Counted from the stretch's first letter, positions 1 through 8,521 are shown. The stretch: 64,000 nt of DNA from Phycicoccus jejuensis (GCF_000720925.1 NZ_JOEE01000002.1:124001-188000); one strand, 5' to 3'. Translations and numbers: made by a program. The notes: a model not told the origin generated them from the sequence alone.

Positions 1-1212
1 CCCGAGGCCCGCGAGATCTGGTCCTACGGCAGCGGGTACGGCGGCAACGCCCTCCTCGGCAAGAAGTGCTACGCCCTGCGCATCGCCTCGGCGATGGCCC
101 GCGACGAGGGCTGGATGGCCGAGCACATGCTCATCCTCAAGCTCACCTCGCCCACGGGCAGCGTCCACTACGTCGCCGGCGCCTTCCCCAGCCAGTGCGG
201 CAAGACCAACCTCGCGATGATCGAACCGACGCTCGCCGGCTGGTCCGCCGAGATGGTCGGTGACGACATCGCCTGGATGCGCTTCGGGCCCGACGGCCGG
301 CTCTACGCCGTCAACCCCGAGTTCGGTCTCTTTGGCGTCGCGCCGGGGACGGGCATGCACACCAACCCGCAGGCCGTCCGGACCATCGAGAAGGGCAACT
401 CGATCTTCACCAACGTCGCCCTCACCGATGACGGCGACGTCTGGTGGGAGGGCCTGACCGAGGCGCCGCCCTCGCACCTCACCGACTGGAAGGGCAACGA
501 CTGGACGCCCGAGTCCGGCGTGCCGAGCAGCCACGCGAACAGCCGCTTCACGACCCCCGCGAAGCAGACCCCGATGATGGCCGCCGAGTACGACAACCCG
601 GACGGCGTGCCGATCGACGCGATCCTCTTCGGCGGCCGCCGCAAGACCACCGGCCCGCTCGTCTACGAGTCCCGCGACTGGGCCCACGGCGTCTTCGTCG
701 GCGCCACCCTCTCGTCCGAGACGACCGCCGCCGCCACCGGTGCCGTCGGCGTCGTGCGGCGCGACCCGATGGCGATGCTGCCCTTCATCGGGTACCACGC
801 CGGCGACTACATGCAGCACTGGCTCGACATGGGTGCGAAGGCCGACCCGGCGAAGCTGCCGAAGATCTTCCAGGCCAACTGGTTCCGCCGCGACGAGGAG
901 GACGGCTCGTTCCTCTGGCCGGGGTACGGCGACAACGCCCGCGTCCTCAAGTGGGTCGTCGAGCGCCTGGACGGCACCGCCGACGCGGTGCAGACACCGG
1001 TCGGTCTCGTCCCCGCCCCCGGGGCGATCGACACGACGGGGATGGACCCCGCCGCCGCCGCGAAGGTGACCAAGGCCCTGCGCGTCGACCCCGAGGACTG
1101 GAAGGCCGAGGTCCCGCTCGTCCACGAGTGGTTCGACACCATCGGCGACCGGCTGCCGGCCGCCCTCGCCGACGAGCTCACCGCCCTCGAGGAGCGGCTC
1201 GAGAAGGCCTGA
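1..1212 (+). CDS. pckG: Phosphoenolpyruvate carboxykinase (GTP), 5' end outside window
   Basis: Converts oxaloacetate plus GTP to phosphoenolpyruvate, GDP and CO2 in the cytosol: the first committed step of gluconeogenesis. The window opens in frame inside the gene, so only about the last 403 residues of a roughly 600-residue enzyme are present. Visible family marks are the opening run [18 protein letters not shown], the GTP-class P-loop-like motif [12 protein letters not shown], and the downstream [10 protein letters not shown] and [14 protein letters not shown] stretches that bind metal and nucleotide. The C-terminus looks intact. A strong hairpin follows the stop, so transcription probably ends here. 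Identification is secure. Confidence 0.97.
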   Translation, partial: PEAREIWSYGSGYGGNALLGKKCYALRIASAMARDEGWMAEHMLILKLTSPTGSVHYVAGAFPSQCGKTNLAMIEPTLAGWSAEMVGDDIAWMRFGPDGRLYAVNPEFGLFGVAPGTGMHTNPQAVRTIEKGNSIFTNVALTDDGDVWWEGLTEAPPSHLTDWKGNDWTPESGVPSSHANSRFTTPAKQTPMMAAEYDNPDGVPIDAILFGGRRKTTGPLVYESRDWAHGVFVGATLSSETTAAATGAVGVVRRDPMAMLPFIGYHAGDYMQHWLDMGAKADPAKLPKIFQANWFRRDEEDGSFLWPGYGDNARVLKWVVERLDGTADAVQTPVGLVPAPGAIDTTGMDPAAAAKVTKALRVDPEDWKAEVPLVHEWFDTIGDRLPAALADELTALEERLEKA

Positions 1213-1230
1213 GCCGCAGCACACGACAGA

Positions 1231-1258
1231 GCCCCGCCGGCATGCGCTCCGGCGGGGC
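1231..1258 (+). terminator. Terminator hairpin after pckG
   Basis: A 10-bp perfect GC stem (GCCCCGCCGG with CCGGCGGGGC) closes an 8-nt loop 18 nt after the pckG stop. No clear U-tract follows, as is common in actinobacteria. It also lies just beyond the stop of the convergent gene at 1271 and could serve both strands. Confidence 0.7.
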
Positions 1259-1270
1259 CCTGCCGTGCCG

Positions 1271-1945
1271 TCAGGTGGAGGGCGAGGTGCCGTTCGCGTC
1301 GCCCGGGTCGGTCGAGGTCCCGCCCTGCTGGCCGGGCGCGCCGGGCTGCTGACCGGGGAGGCCCGGCAGGCCGCCGCGGTCGCCGTCGCGGTCGCCGAAG
1401 CCACGGCCACCGTCGTGGTCGCCATCGCGGTCACCGAACCCGTGCCGGTCGCCGAACCCCTGCCCGCCCTGCTGCTGGCCCGGGCCACCGCCGGGGAAGC
1501 GCCCCTGCCCGAACCCGCCGCGCCCGCCGTCGGACTGGGTGATGGCCGCCGTCGCACCGGCCGCCCCGAGGGCGCCGACGACGAGGGCCACGACGAGCGC
1601 CACGACGGTCCGCGGACCGGACCACCGCGACGGCGTGCCCCAGCCGGCCCACGGCCGACGCCACGTGAGGCCGTCGCCCGCGGCGGGCGCCGGCGCCGGG
1701 GCAGCGGCTGCCGCGGCGGGCACGCCGTACGCCGCGCCCGGTCCACCGCTCGGCGGGACCGGACGTGCCGCCTCCGGACCGGGCGCGGCCCAGGCCGGCG
1801 CGACGGGCTCGGAGGCACCCGTCGCGGGCGCCAGCTCGTGCATCTCGCCCGCGACCGGCAGCGCGGCGGTCTGGTCGGCCGGGGTGGGCTGTGCGGCAGG
1901 CGAACCGGGCGTCACGGGGTCGTGCTCGTCGCGGCGCTCGCTCAT
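1271..1945 (-). CDS. Single-pass membrane protein with Pro/Ala-rich N-terminus and Gly/Asp-rich C-terminus
   Basis: A 224-residue protein of unknown function. Residues 1-100 are low-complexity Pro/Ala-rich, ending in a WRRPWAGWG patch. One membrane helix follows at about 111-137 (TVVALVVALVVGALGAAGAT). The rest is an extracytoplasmic Gly/Asp/Gln tail in which GFGDR and GDRDGD recur. The gene is divergent from the response regulator at 2112 and may be controlled by it. The GFGDG motif also occurs in the sensor loop of the adjacent histidine kinase, which suggests a functional link. The ATG start fixes the length; the low complexity makes homology calls unreliable. Confidence 0.6.
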   Translation of the reverse strand: MSERRDEHDPVTPGSPAAQPTPADQTAALPVAGEMHELAPATGASEPVAPAWAAPGPEAARPVPPSGGPGAAYGVPAAAAAAPAPAPAAGDGLTWRRPWAGWGTPSRWSGPRTVVALVVALVVGALGAAGATAAITQSDGGRGGFGQGRFPGGGPGQQQGGQGFGDRHGFGDRDGDHDGGRGFGDRDGDRGGLPGLPGQQPGAPGQQGGTSTDPGDANGTSPST

Positions 1946-2111
1946 CGAGGGTCTCCTTCGTCGGGCGGATGGCTGCGTGCACCCTCACGCCCGCGGCTGT
2001 CACGAACCTGTGGCGCATCCAGCACCCGGCTGGCAGATTGGAGTGGTGGCACACAGGAAGCGCACAGGTGACGCATCGGGAGGGCCAAGCCGGTCGCCGC
2101 AGAGTGGGCGC

Positions 2112-2852
2112 ATGCCGACCCGCCAGCAGCCCGCCCCTGCGCCCGCCCTGTCCCGCCTCGACGGCAGCCCGGTGCGCGTCCTCGTCGTCGACGACGAGCA
2201 GAACCTCACCGAGCTGCTCTCGATGGCGCTGCGCTACGAGGGCTGGGAGGTCCGCAGCGCCGCGAGCGGCATCCAGGCGGTGCGAGCGGCGAAGGAGTTC
2301 GGGCCCGACGCCGTCGTCCTCGACATGATGCTCCCCGACTTCGACGGGATGGAGGTCCTGCGGCGGATGCGCGCCGACGACCCCAACGTCCCCGTCCTCT
2401 TCCTCACCGCGAAGGACGCCGTCGAGGACCGCGTCGCCGGCCTGACCGCCGGCGGCGACGACTACGTGACCAAGCCGTTCAGCCTCGAGGAGGTCGTCGC
2501 GCGGCTGCGGGCCCTCATGCGGCGCACCGCGATCGCCGCCGCCGACAGCGACTCGGTGCTCGTCGTCGGCGACCTCACGCTCGACGAGGACAGCCACGAG
2601 GTGACGCGCGGCGGGGTCGAGATCCAGCTGACCGCCACCGAGTTCGAGCTGCTGCGCTACCTCATGCGCAACCCCAAGCGCGTCCTGTCCAAGGCGCAGA
2701 TCCTCGACCGCGTGTGGAACTACGACTTCGGCGGCCAGGCCAACGTCGTCGAGCTCTACATCTCCTACCTGCGCAAGAAGATCGACGTCGGACGCGCCCC
2801 GATGATCCACACCATGCGCGGCGTCGGGTACGTCCTCAAGCCGGCCGAGTGA
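2112..2852 (+). CDS. OmpR/PhoB-family response regulator
   Basis: A DNA-binding transcription factor of a two-component system, 246 aa. The receiver domain is at about 20-135, with acidic pair D27/D28, phospho-acceptor D71 in VVLDMMLPD, T99 and K121 in the YVTKPF motif. A winged-helix Trans_reg_C domain spans about 150-245 (TATEFELLRYLMRNPKRVLS, then YISYLRKKID and the MRGVGYVL wing). The ATG at 2112 was chosen because it leaves a family-typical N-terminus; a longer open frame upstream is low-complexity. The kinase gene starts 4 nt after the stop, so the two are co-transcribed. It resembles MprA/TrcR-like actinobacterial regulators; the specific signal is unknown. Confidence 0.95.
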   Translation: MPTRQQPAPAPALSRLDGSPVRVLVVDDEQNLTELLSMALRYEGWEVRSAASGIQAVRAAKEFGPDAVVLDMMLPDFDGMEVLRRMRADDPNVPVLFLTAKDAVEDRVAGLTAGGDDYVTKPFSLEEVVARLRALMRRTAIAAADSDSVLVVGDLTLDEDSHEVTRGGVEIQLTATEFELLRYLMRNPKRVLSKAQILDRVWNYDFGGQANVVELYISYLRKKIDVGRAPMIHTMRGVGYVLKPAE

Positions 2853-2856
2853 GCCG

Positions 2857-4359
2857 ATGACACCTGCCCTGCGCCGGCCCGCGGCCCTCGCGCGGCCCTC
2901 GCGCTGGACCCTGCGCGCGCAGCTGCTCGCGGGCGTCCTCGTCCTGTTCACCCTCGTCATGCTCGCGACGAGCGCGCTGACCGTCGTCGAGACCCGGCGC
3001 TACCTCGACGGCCAGCTGAGCCAGGACCTCCAGAGCGCGCTGTTCCGCGCCGGTGACCGGCGCGGCGTGTTCGACGACGACAACGACGGGCGCGGCTTCG
3101 GCGACGGCCAGCCCCCCGGGGCTCCCGGCAGCGACCGCACGCTCGTCCTCGGGCTGACCGCCTCCGGCGCCGTGGCCACCGACCCGCGCGGCTACCCGCT
3201 CAACCAGGTGGTCACCCGCTCCAACACCGACGGCACGCTGAGCGCGGACGAGATCCGCCGCCTCGCGAGCGCCGTCGAGGGCGGCGAGCCCGTGCGCATC
3301 TCCCTCGGCAACGACCTCGGCGACTACCTCGTGACCTCGCGCAGCATCGGCGACGGGGGCACCTTCGTCGTCGGCGTCTCGACTCGTCCGGTCGACGAGC
3401 TGCTCGGCAAGCTGCTGGCCCTCGTCGTCGGCGGGACCGTCGTCGGGCTCGTCCTCGTCGGCGTGGGCGGCGCGGTGGTGGTGCGCCGCAGCCTCGCCCC
3501 GCTGGACCGGGTCGCCGCGACGGCCCGCCGGGTCTCGACCCTCCAGCTCGACTCCGGCGACGTGTCGCTGGCCGTCCGCGTCCCGGAGCGGGACGCCGAC
3601 CCCCGGACCGAGGTCGGCCAGGTCGGCCTCGCCCTCAACACGATGCTCGACGACGTCGAGCAGGCGCTGCAGTCGCGGCAGGAGAGCGAGATGCGGGTGC
3701 GCCGCTTCGTCGCCGACGCCTCGCACGAGCTACGCACCCCGCTCGCGTCCATCCGCGGCTACGCCGAGCTGACCCGGCGCGAGCGGGAACCGGTGCCCGA
3801 GACCGTCACCCACGCCCTCGGCCGCGTCGAGTCCGAGGCCCTGCGGATGCAGGAGCTCGTCGAGGACCTCCTCCTGCTGGCCCGCCTCGACTCCGGTCGC
3901 CCCCTCGAGCGCGAGCCGGTGGACCTGTCACTGCTCGCCGTCAACGCGGTGAGCGACGCGCACGCCGCCTCGCCCGACCACAGCTGGGAGCTCGACCTCC
4001 CCGAGGAGCCCGTCGAGGTCACCGGCGACGGCGCCCGCCTGCACCAGATCCTCGCGAACCTCCTCGCCAACGCCCGCACCCACACCCCGTCCGGGACGCG
4101 GGTGGTCACCAGGCTGCGGCCCGAGGCCGACATGGTGCGCATCTCGGTGTCGGACAACGGCCCCGGCATCCCCCGTGACCTGCAGCCCACCGTGTTCGAG
4201 CGCTTCGTGCGCGGCGACGACTCGCGCAGCCGTGCACAGGGGTCGACCGGGCTCGGGCTGTCCATCGTCGCCGCGGTCGGGCAGGCCCACGGCGGGCGGG
4301 TCGAGGTCACCTCGGAGCCGGGCGCGACGACCTTCTCGGTCCTCCTCCCCGCCTCCTGA
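2857..4359 (+). CDS. Sensor histidine kinase
   Basis: A 500-aa membrane sensor that autophosphorylates and passes phosphate to the regulator encoded just upstream. Order: short cytoplasmic N-terminus, TM1 about 23-45, extracytoplasmic sensor region about 46-175 holding DDDNDGRGFGDG, TM2 about 177-205, HAMP linker, dimerisation domain with H290 in SHELRTPL, then ATPase domain with N-box LLANARTH, the G1 motif DNGPGIP and G2 GLGLSIV. All catalytic boxes are present. It ends in a convergent arrangement with the GNAT gene at 4469, with a palindromic repeat between them. Confidence 0.95.
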   Translation: MTPALRRPAALARPSRWTLRAQLLAGVLVLFTLVMLATSALTVVETRRYLDGQLSQDLQSALFRAGDRRGVFDDDNDGRGFGDGQPPGAPGSDRTLVLGLTASGAVATDPRGYPLNQVVTRSNTDGTLSADEIRRLASAVEGGEPVRISLGNDLGDYLVTSRSIGDGGTFVVGVSTRPVDELLGKLLALVVGGTVVGLVLVGVGGAVVVRRSLAPLDRVAATARRVSTLQLDSGDVSLAVRVPERDADPRTEVGQVGLALNTMLDDVEQALQSRQESEMRVRRFVADASHELRTPLASIRGYAELTRREREPVPETVTHALGRVESEALRMQELVEDLLLLARLDSGRPLEREPVDLSLLAVNAVSDAHAASPDHSWELDLPEEPVEVTGDGARLHQILANLLANARTHTPSGTRVVTRLRPEADMVRISVSDNGPGIPRDLQPTVFERFVRGDDSRSRAQGSTGLGLSIVAAVGQAHGGRVEVTSEPGATTFSVLLPAS

Positions 4360-4373
4360 CCCACCTCCCCACC

Positions 4374-4445
4374 CGACTTCTTGCCCATCCGCCACCTCGG
4401 GAGCGCTCCCAGACGGCCCGGGAGGTGGCGGATGGGCAATCAGTG
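4374..4445. repeat. Type A intergenic palindrome (single copy)
   Basis: A 72-bp imperfect palindrome between two convergent genes. It runs from CGACTTCTTGCCCATCCGCC to the complementary GGCGGATGGGCAATCAGT, with the arms CCCATCCGCCACCTC and GAGGTGGCGGATGGG pairing fully. The outer ends are not complementary: one reads TTCTTGC inward, the other TGATTGC. The same unit recurs at 26.3-26.7 and 38.5-38.9 kb. It could act as a bidirectional terminator. Confidence 0.8.
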
Positions 4446-4468
4446 GGCTCGAGGAGCGGCGGGGGTTG

Positions 4469-4945
4469 TCAGAGGTCGAGCCGGAAGGCCAGCAGGTCGA
4501 TGTCGGGACGCGGCGACCAGTCGCGCTCCGACCAGCGCCGGAAGCCGAGCCGCCCGTAGAGCCGGTGGGCCGCGAGCATCCACGAGGCGCTCGACAGGAC
4601 GACGGCCCGGCACCCCTCGGCGCGTGCCCGCTCGACGCACGCCTCGCTGAGGACCCGGCCGACGCCGGCGCCCCGGGCCGAGGGCGACACGGCGAGCATC
4701 CGCACCTCGGCCTCGCCCTCCCCGCCGACCTCCGCGAACGGCGTGCCGGGGCGGACGTAGGTGACGGTGCCGACCACCGCACCCCCCTGCTCGGCCACGA
4801 GCAGCTCGGCGTCGCGCAGTCGCGCCCCGGCATCGAGCAGCGATGCGGCGTACGGGTGCTCGCGCGTCATGCCGCTGTCGGCGGCGTAGGCGGCCAGGGT
4901 CAGCTCGCCCACCGCGGCGAGCTCGTCGGGGCGGGCGGGGCGCAC
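4469..4945 (-). CDS. GNAT-family N-acetyltransferase
   Basis: A 158-aa cytosolic acetyl-CoA-dependent acyltransferase of unknown substrate. It has the GNAT fold order: N-terminal RPARPDELAAVGEL, central strand GGAVVGTVTYV, the acetyl-CoA motif MLAVSPSARGAGVGRVL, and C-terminal YGRLGFRRWSERD. The GTG at 4945 is preferred because GGGAGG ends 11 nt before it. A GTG at 4957 overlaps that ribosome site, and an in-frame ATG at 4981 lacks one. It is divergent from the glycosyltransferase at 5039 and convergent with the histidine kinase. Confidence 0.85.
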   Translation of the reverse strand: MRPARPDELAAVGELTLAAYAADSGMTREHPYAASLLDAGARLRDAELLVAEQGGAVVGTVTYVRPGTPFAEVGGEGEAEVRMLAVSPSARGAGVGRVLSEACVERARAEGCRAVVLSSASWMLAAHRLYGRLGFRRWSERDWSPRPDIDLLAFRLDL

Positions 4946-5038
4946 GGTGACGGTCACCTCCCGATCCTCGCACCGGGTCATCCACCGGCGACAGGGCGAC
5001 CACAGGAACGCCACAGCCCCGGACCGGACCGTGGACGC

Positions 5039-7171
5039 ATGGACACCGCCACCCTGCGCACGGCCTCCGGCCCCGGGACCCCCGACCTCGCGACGCACCC
5101 CACCACGACGACCCCGAGGACCGGCCGCCTGGCCCGCACCTTCCGCGGGCCGGCCGAGGACCCCGCGTGGGCCCGGCCCGCGCTCGTGGCCCTCCTCGTC
5201 GTCACGGCCGCCGCCTACCTCTGGAACCTCACGGCGAGCGGCTGGGCGAACAGCTTCTACTCCGCCGCGGTCCAGGCCGGCAGCGTCTCGTGGAAGGCCT
5301 TCCTCTTCGGCAGCTCGGACGCCGCGAGCTCGATCACCGTCGACAAGCCGCCGGCGTCGCTCTGGGTCATGGCCCTCTCGGTGCGCCTCCTCGGCCTCTC
5401 CTCGTTCGCGATGCTCCTGCCGCAGGTGCTCATGGGCGTCGGCACCGTCTGGGTCACGCACGCGACCGTGCGCCGGCGCTTCGGCCACGGCGCGGCGCTG
5501 CTGGCTGGCGTCGCGCTCGCCCTGACCCCGGTGGCCGTCCTCATGTTCCGGTTCAACAACCCGGACGCCCTGCTGACCCTGCTCATGGCCCTCGCGATCT
5601 GGGCGACGCTGCGGGCCGTCGAGGCCGGCTCCTACCGCTGGATCGCCCTCGCGGGTGTCTTCACCGGCCTCGGCTTCCTCACGAAGAGCCTCCAGGTGCT
5701 GCTCGTCGTGCCGGCCGTGGCGATCGTCTGGCTCGTCTGCGCGGACACCCCCGTCCGCCGGCGACTCGTCGGCGGCCTGCTGTCGGCGGCGGCCTTCCTC
5801 GTGAGCGCCGGCTGGTGGGTGGCGGTCGTCGAGCTCACGCCGGCCTCGATGCGCCCGTACATCGGTGGCAGCCAGACCAACTCCTTCCTCGAGCTGACCT
5901 TCGGCTACAACGGCCTCGGACGGCTCGACGGCTCCGAGGTCGGCCGGGTCGGCGGTGGCGGCGGGGGCGCCGGCGGCTTCTCCGACGGCGTCGGCATCTT
6001 CCGGATGTTCGGCTCCGCGGTCGGCGGCCAGATCTCGTGGCTGCTGCCCGCCGCGCTGGTCCTGCTCGTCGCCGGGCTCGCGCTGCGCGGCCGAGCACCA
6101 CGCACGGACGGCCGGCGCGCCGCCTACCTCGCGATGGGCCTGTGGCTCGCCGTCACGGCGCTCGTGTTCTCGCTCATGCAGGGGATCTTCCACGAGTACT
6201 ACACGGTCGCCCTGGCGCCGGCGATCGCCGCGCTCGTCGGGATGGGCGCCGGCGAGGCGTGGGAGCGACGGCACGACGCCCTCGGCGCCCTCACCCTCGC
6301 CGCCGGCACCGCGGCCGCGTCGGTCTGGGGCTTCGTCCTCCTCTCCCGCACGACCTCGTACGGCGGGTGGCTGCGCTTCACCGTCCTCGCGCTCGGTCTC
6401 GCGGCGACCCTGCTGTTCCTCGTCGTCGGTCGGCTGCACCGCCGGGGCCTCGCCCCCGTGGCCGCCCTCGCGGTCGTCGCCGGGCTCGCCGGCCCCGCGG
6501 CGTACTCCGCCTCGACGCTCGCGACCGGGCACAGCGGGTCGATCGTCACGGCCGGACCGGCCGGCAGCCGTGGCGGACCCGGCGGTGGCGGGATGCCGGG
6601 GGGCATGCCGCAGGGCGGCCCCGGTGGCGGGCAGGGCGGGATGCCCGGTCAGGCACCCGGCGGCACCACCACCAACCCCAACGGCGGCACCGCGCCCTTC
6701 GGCAACGGCACCGCACAGGGCGGCACCGCACAGGGCGGCACCACGCAGGGCGGCACCACGCAGGGCGGGACGTCCCGGGGCGGCGGGATGGGCGGCCTGC
6801 TCGACGCCACCACCCCCGACAGCGCGGTCGTCGAGGCCCTCACCGCCGACGCGTCGAGCTACACGTGGGTCGCGGCCGCCGTCGGGTCGCAGAACGCGGC
6901 CGGTCTGCAGCTGGCCACCGAGCTGCCGGTCATGGCCGTCGGCGGGTTCAACGGCTCGGACCCCTCCCCGACCCTCGCGCAGTTCCAGCAGTACGTGGCG
7001 GACGGACGCATCCACTGGTTCCTCGCCGGCGGTGGGTTCGGTGGGCAGCAGGGCGGCTCGAGCGCCTCGAGCGAGATCGCGACCTGGGTCTCGCAGCACT
7101 TCACCGCGCAGACCATCGGCGGGCAGACGTTCTACGACCTGACCCCGACGACGACGGGCTCGGGGCAGTGA
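5039..7171 (+). CDS. Membrane glycosyltransferase, GT39/ArnT-like (YkcB type)
   Basis: A 710-aa polytopic membrane protein expected to transfer a sugar from a polyprenyl-phosphate donor to a cell-surface acceptor. The first external loop carries the conserved ANSFYSAAVQAGS and VDKPP motifs, and NNPDALLTLL sits in a later loop. About 11-12 helices fill residues 45-500. A Gly/Met/Pro/Gln-rich linker follows (about 510-585, holding tandem GGTAQ/GGTTQ), then a soluble C-terminal domain (about 590-700, including SYTWVAAAVGSQNAAGLQLA) typical of YkcB-like proteins. The start at 5039 was chosen because upstream frame is low-complexity. The stop overlaps the GTG of the GtrA gene, so the two are coupled. 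Confidence 0.9.
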   Translation: MDTATLRTASGPGTPDLATHPTTTTPRTGRLARTFRGPAEDPAWARPALVALLVVTAAAYLWNLTASGWANSFYSAAVQAGSVSWKAFLFGSSDAASSITVDKPPASLWVMALSVRLLGLSSFAMLLPQVLMGVGTVWVTHATVRRRFGHGAALLAGVALALTPVAVLMFRFNNPDALLTLLMALAIWATLRAVEAGSYRWIALAGVFTGLGFLTKSLQVLLVVPAVAIVWLVCADTPVRRRLVGGLLSAAAFLVSAGWWVAVVELTPASMRPYIGGSQTNSFLELTFGYNGLGRLDGSEVGRVGGGGGGAGGFSDGVGIFRMFGSAVGGQISWLLPAALVLLVAGLALRGRAPRTDGRRAAYLAMGLWLAVTALVFSLMQGIFHEYYTVALAPAIAALVGMGAGEAWERRHDALGALTLAAGTAAASVWGFVLLSRTTSYGGWLRFTVLALGLAATLLFLVVGRLHRRGLAPVAALAVVAGLAGPAAYSASTLATGHSGSIVTAGPAGSRGGPGGGGMPGGMPQGGPGGGQGGMPGQAPGGTTTNPNGGTAPFGNGTAQGGTAQGGTTQGGTTQGGTSRGGGMGGLLDATTPDSAVVEALTADASSYTWVAAAVGSQNAAGLQLATELPVMAVGGFNGSDPSPTLAQFQQYVADGRIHWFLAGGGFGGQQGGSSASSEIATWVSQHFTAQTIGGQTFYDLTPTTTGSGQ
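6707..6766 (+). repeat. Four tandem 15-bp repeats inside the glycosyltransferase gene
   Basis: Four consecutive copies of GGCACCGCACAGGGC or GGCACCACGCAGGGC encode GTAQG, GTAQG, GTTQG, GTTQG in the Gly-rich linker. Copies 1-2 and 3-4 are identical pairs, which points to recent slippage or duplication. Copy number may vary between strains without breaking the frame. Confidence 0.9.
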
Positions 7172-7689
7172 CCGTCGTGCGGACCCCTGCGAGCGCCGCC
7201 CCGGTGCGCTCGCGGGGGTCGGTACCCCGCGAGCTGCTCGTCTTCGCCGTCATCGGGGTCGCGAGCACCGTCCTGCACCTCGGCGGCTTCGTCGTCCTGC
7301 GGACGCTCCTCGGGACGCCCCAGGTGGCCAACGCCGTCGCCCTGCTCGTCGCCGCCGTCGCGAACACCTGGGCCAACCGGCGCTGGACGTTCGGCATCCG
7401 CGGCCGCGAGGGGGTCGCACGCCACCAGCTGCAGGGGCTGCTCGTGCTGGCCCTCACGCTCGCGATGACCTCGGGCGGGCTGGCGCTGCTGGCCCACGTC
7501 GCGCCGGACGCACCGACCCGGGTCGAGACCGGCGTGGTCGCCGTGACCACCGTCGCCGCGACGGCGGTCAAGTACGCCGCGATGCGCTGGTGGGTCTTCG
7601 CGCCGCGCGGGCCTCAGAACTCGGCGACGACGAACCCGCCGACGGAGTCCTCGAACAGCACGGCCCCGGTCCAGTCCGCGTCCTCGTAG
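7168..7689 (+). CDS. GtrA-family membrane protein
   Basis: A 173-aa four-helix protein. GtrA proteins are thought to flip polyprenyl-linked sugars across the membrane, which fits its coupling to a GT39 enzyme. Family marks: RELLVFAVIGVASTVLHLGG in helix 1, the ANTWANRRWTFG motif after helix 2, and the closing AMRWWVF. The GTG at 7168 overlaps the TGA of the upstream gene (GTGA). The core ends near residue 149, but the frame continues about 25 low-complexity residues, so its last 76 bp overlap the convergent gene at 7614. Confidence 0.87.
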   Translation: MTVVRTPASAAPVRSRGSVPRELLVFAVIGVASTVLHLGGFVVLRTLLGTPQVANAVALLVAAVANTWANRRWTFGIRGREGVARHQLQGLLVLALTLAMTSGGLALLAHVAPDAPTRVETGVVAVTTVAATAVKYAAMRWWVFAPRGPQNSATTNPPTESSNSTAPVQSASS

Positions 7690-8111
7690 GTCCCCGTGCA
7701 CACGACGACCGTCGACGTGGTGACGGCCGGGGTGTCGGGGCAGCTGAGGTCGTCGATGGTCCAGCCGAAGTCGCTCTCGGCGGCGCCGACCGCCCACTCG
7801 AGCCGGTCGCCGCTCAGCGCCGCGCCGTCCGGGAGGGCGGTCACCTGACCGCGCACCGACTCCGCCCATCCGCCGCCGCCGTCGTCGACCGCGCCGGCGA
7901 AGAACCCGCTGCCGGCGAGGAGCAGCGCCACCACGGAGAGGACCACCGCGATGCCCGACGCGACGGCGGCCCCCACGGCCCACCCGACGGCGGCGCCGCC
8001 CCCGGTCGAGGCGTGCGCGGGCGCCACGGGCGGCGCCATCGGGTCCGGGCCCGCGAGGTGCGGGTGGACCGGCTGCGGGGACGGCGGCTGCGGGAACGGG
8101 GCACTCGACAC
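7614..8111 (-). CDS. Hypothetical single-pass membrane protein
   Basis: A 165-aa protein not assignable to a named family. It has a Pro-rich N-terminus (about 1-40), one membrane helix at about 45-75 (AVGAAVASGIAVVLSVVALL), and an extracytoplasmic domain containing two cysteines (LSCPD and VVVCTGTYE) that could form a disulfide. The architecture resembles actinobacterial DUF4190/DUF4333-like exported proteins, but that is a guess. The GTG at 8111 gives a sensible N-terminus; an upstream ATG in the same frame would add 44 low-complexity residues. It is convergent with the GtrA gene and overlaps it. Confidence 0.6.
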   Translation of the reverse strand: MSSAPFPQPPSPQPVHPHLAGPDPMAPPVAPAHASTGGGAAVGWAVGAAVASGIAVVLSVVALLLAGSGFFAGAVDDGGGGWAESVRGQVTALPDGAALSGDRLEWAVGAAESDFGWTIDDLSCPDTPAVTTSTVVVCTGTYEDADWTGAVLFEDSVGGFVVAEF

Positions 8112-8248
8112 GGCGGCAGTGTGGCAGCCGTCCGCGGGCTCCGTCCCGCGATCCGGCGGACCCCGGGCCGTCCGTCCGATGGGTCGTCGGTCACCGGGCG
8201 GGGCGCTTTTGCCCGCAGGTCCCGTGCCGGATACCCTGTGCAAGCGTT

Positions 8249-8338
8249 GGAGGCGTCGCCTAGTCCGGTCTATGGCGCCGCACTGCTAATGCGGTTTGGG
8301 CTAACCGCCCATCGAGGGTTCAAATCCCTCCGCCTCCG
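8249..8338 (+). tRNA. tRNA-Ser(GCU)
   Basis: Acceptor arm GGAGGCG (8249-8255) pairs with CGCCTCC (8331-8337). The anticodon GCT is at 8285-8287, a long class II variable arm follows, and the T-loop reads GGTTCAAATCC. CCA is not encoded. It decodes AGC/AGU serine codons. A hairpin begins 7 nt downstream. Confidence 0.96.
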
Positions 8339-8344
8339 CACGAA

Positions 8345-8381
8345 GAAGTCCCCCGGGAAGCTTGCGCCCCCGGGGGACTTC
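8345..8381 (+). terminator. Terminator hairpin after tRNA-Ser(GCU)
   Basis: A 13-bp perfect stem, GAAGTCCCCCGGG with CCCGGGGGACTTC, and an 11-nt loop immediately downstream of the tRNA. There is no long U-run. Confidence 0.75.
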
Positions 8382-8402
8382 GCTGTCTCCCGACGCCTCT
8401 CA

Positions 8403-8470
8403 CCCGTCGAGTGAACAGGACACGCCGCGGGCACCCCGGCGCGCACGGCGTGTTCTGTTCACTCGACGGG
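8403..8470. repeat. Type C long palindrome
   Basis: A 25-bp stem (24 of 25 positions complementary) with an 18-nt loop. The arms begin CCCGTCGAGTGAACAG and end CTGTTCACTCGACGGG. It sits between two ordinary terminators and is much longer than either. It shares GTCGAGTG with the type D palindromes elsewhere in the window, so it may be a related element. Confidence 0.8.
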
Positions 8471-8521
8471 GTACCGACAGCGGGACGGGCGCGGAGCAGG
8501 CGCGGAGCGGGCGCATGACGA

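Noticed and set aside
1431..2960. A 509-aa minus-strand frame across the response regulator
   Set aside because: Arg/Ala/Gly-rich shadow with no domain; the plus-strand regulator is unmistakable.
4469..7099. An 876-aa minus-strand gene opposite the glycosyltransferase
   Set aside because: The frame is open because of high GC. Only its last 158 codons look like a protein (the GNAT); the rest is a low-complexity shadow of the GT39 gene.
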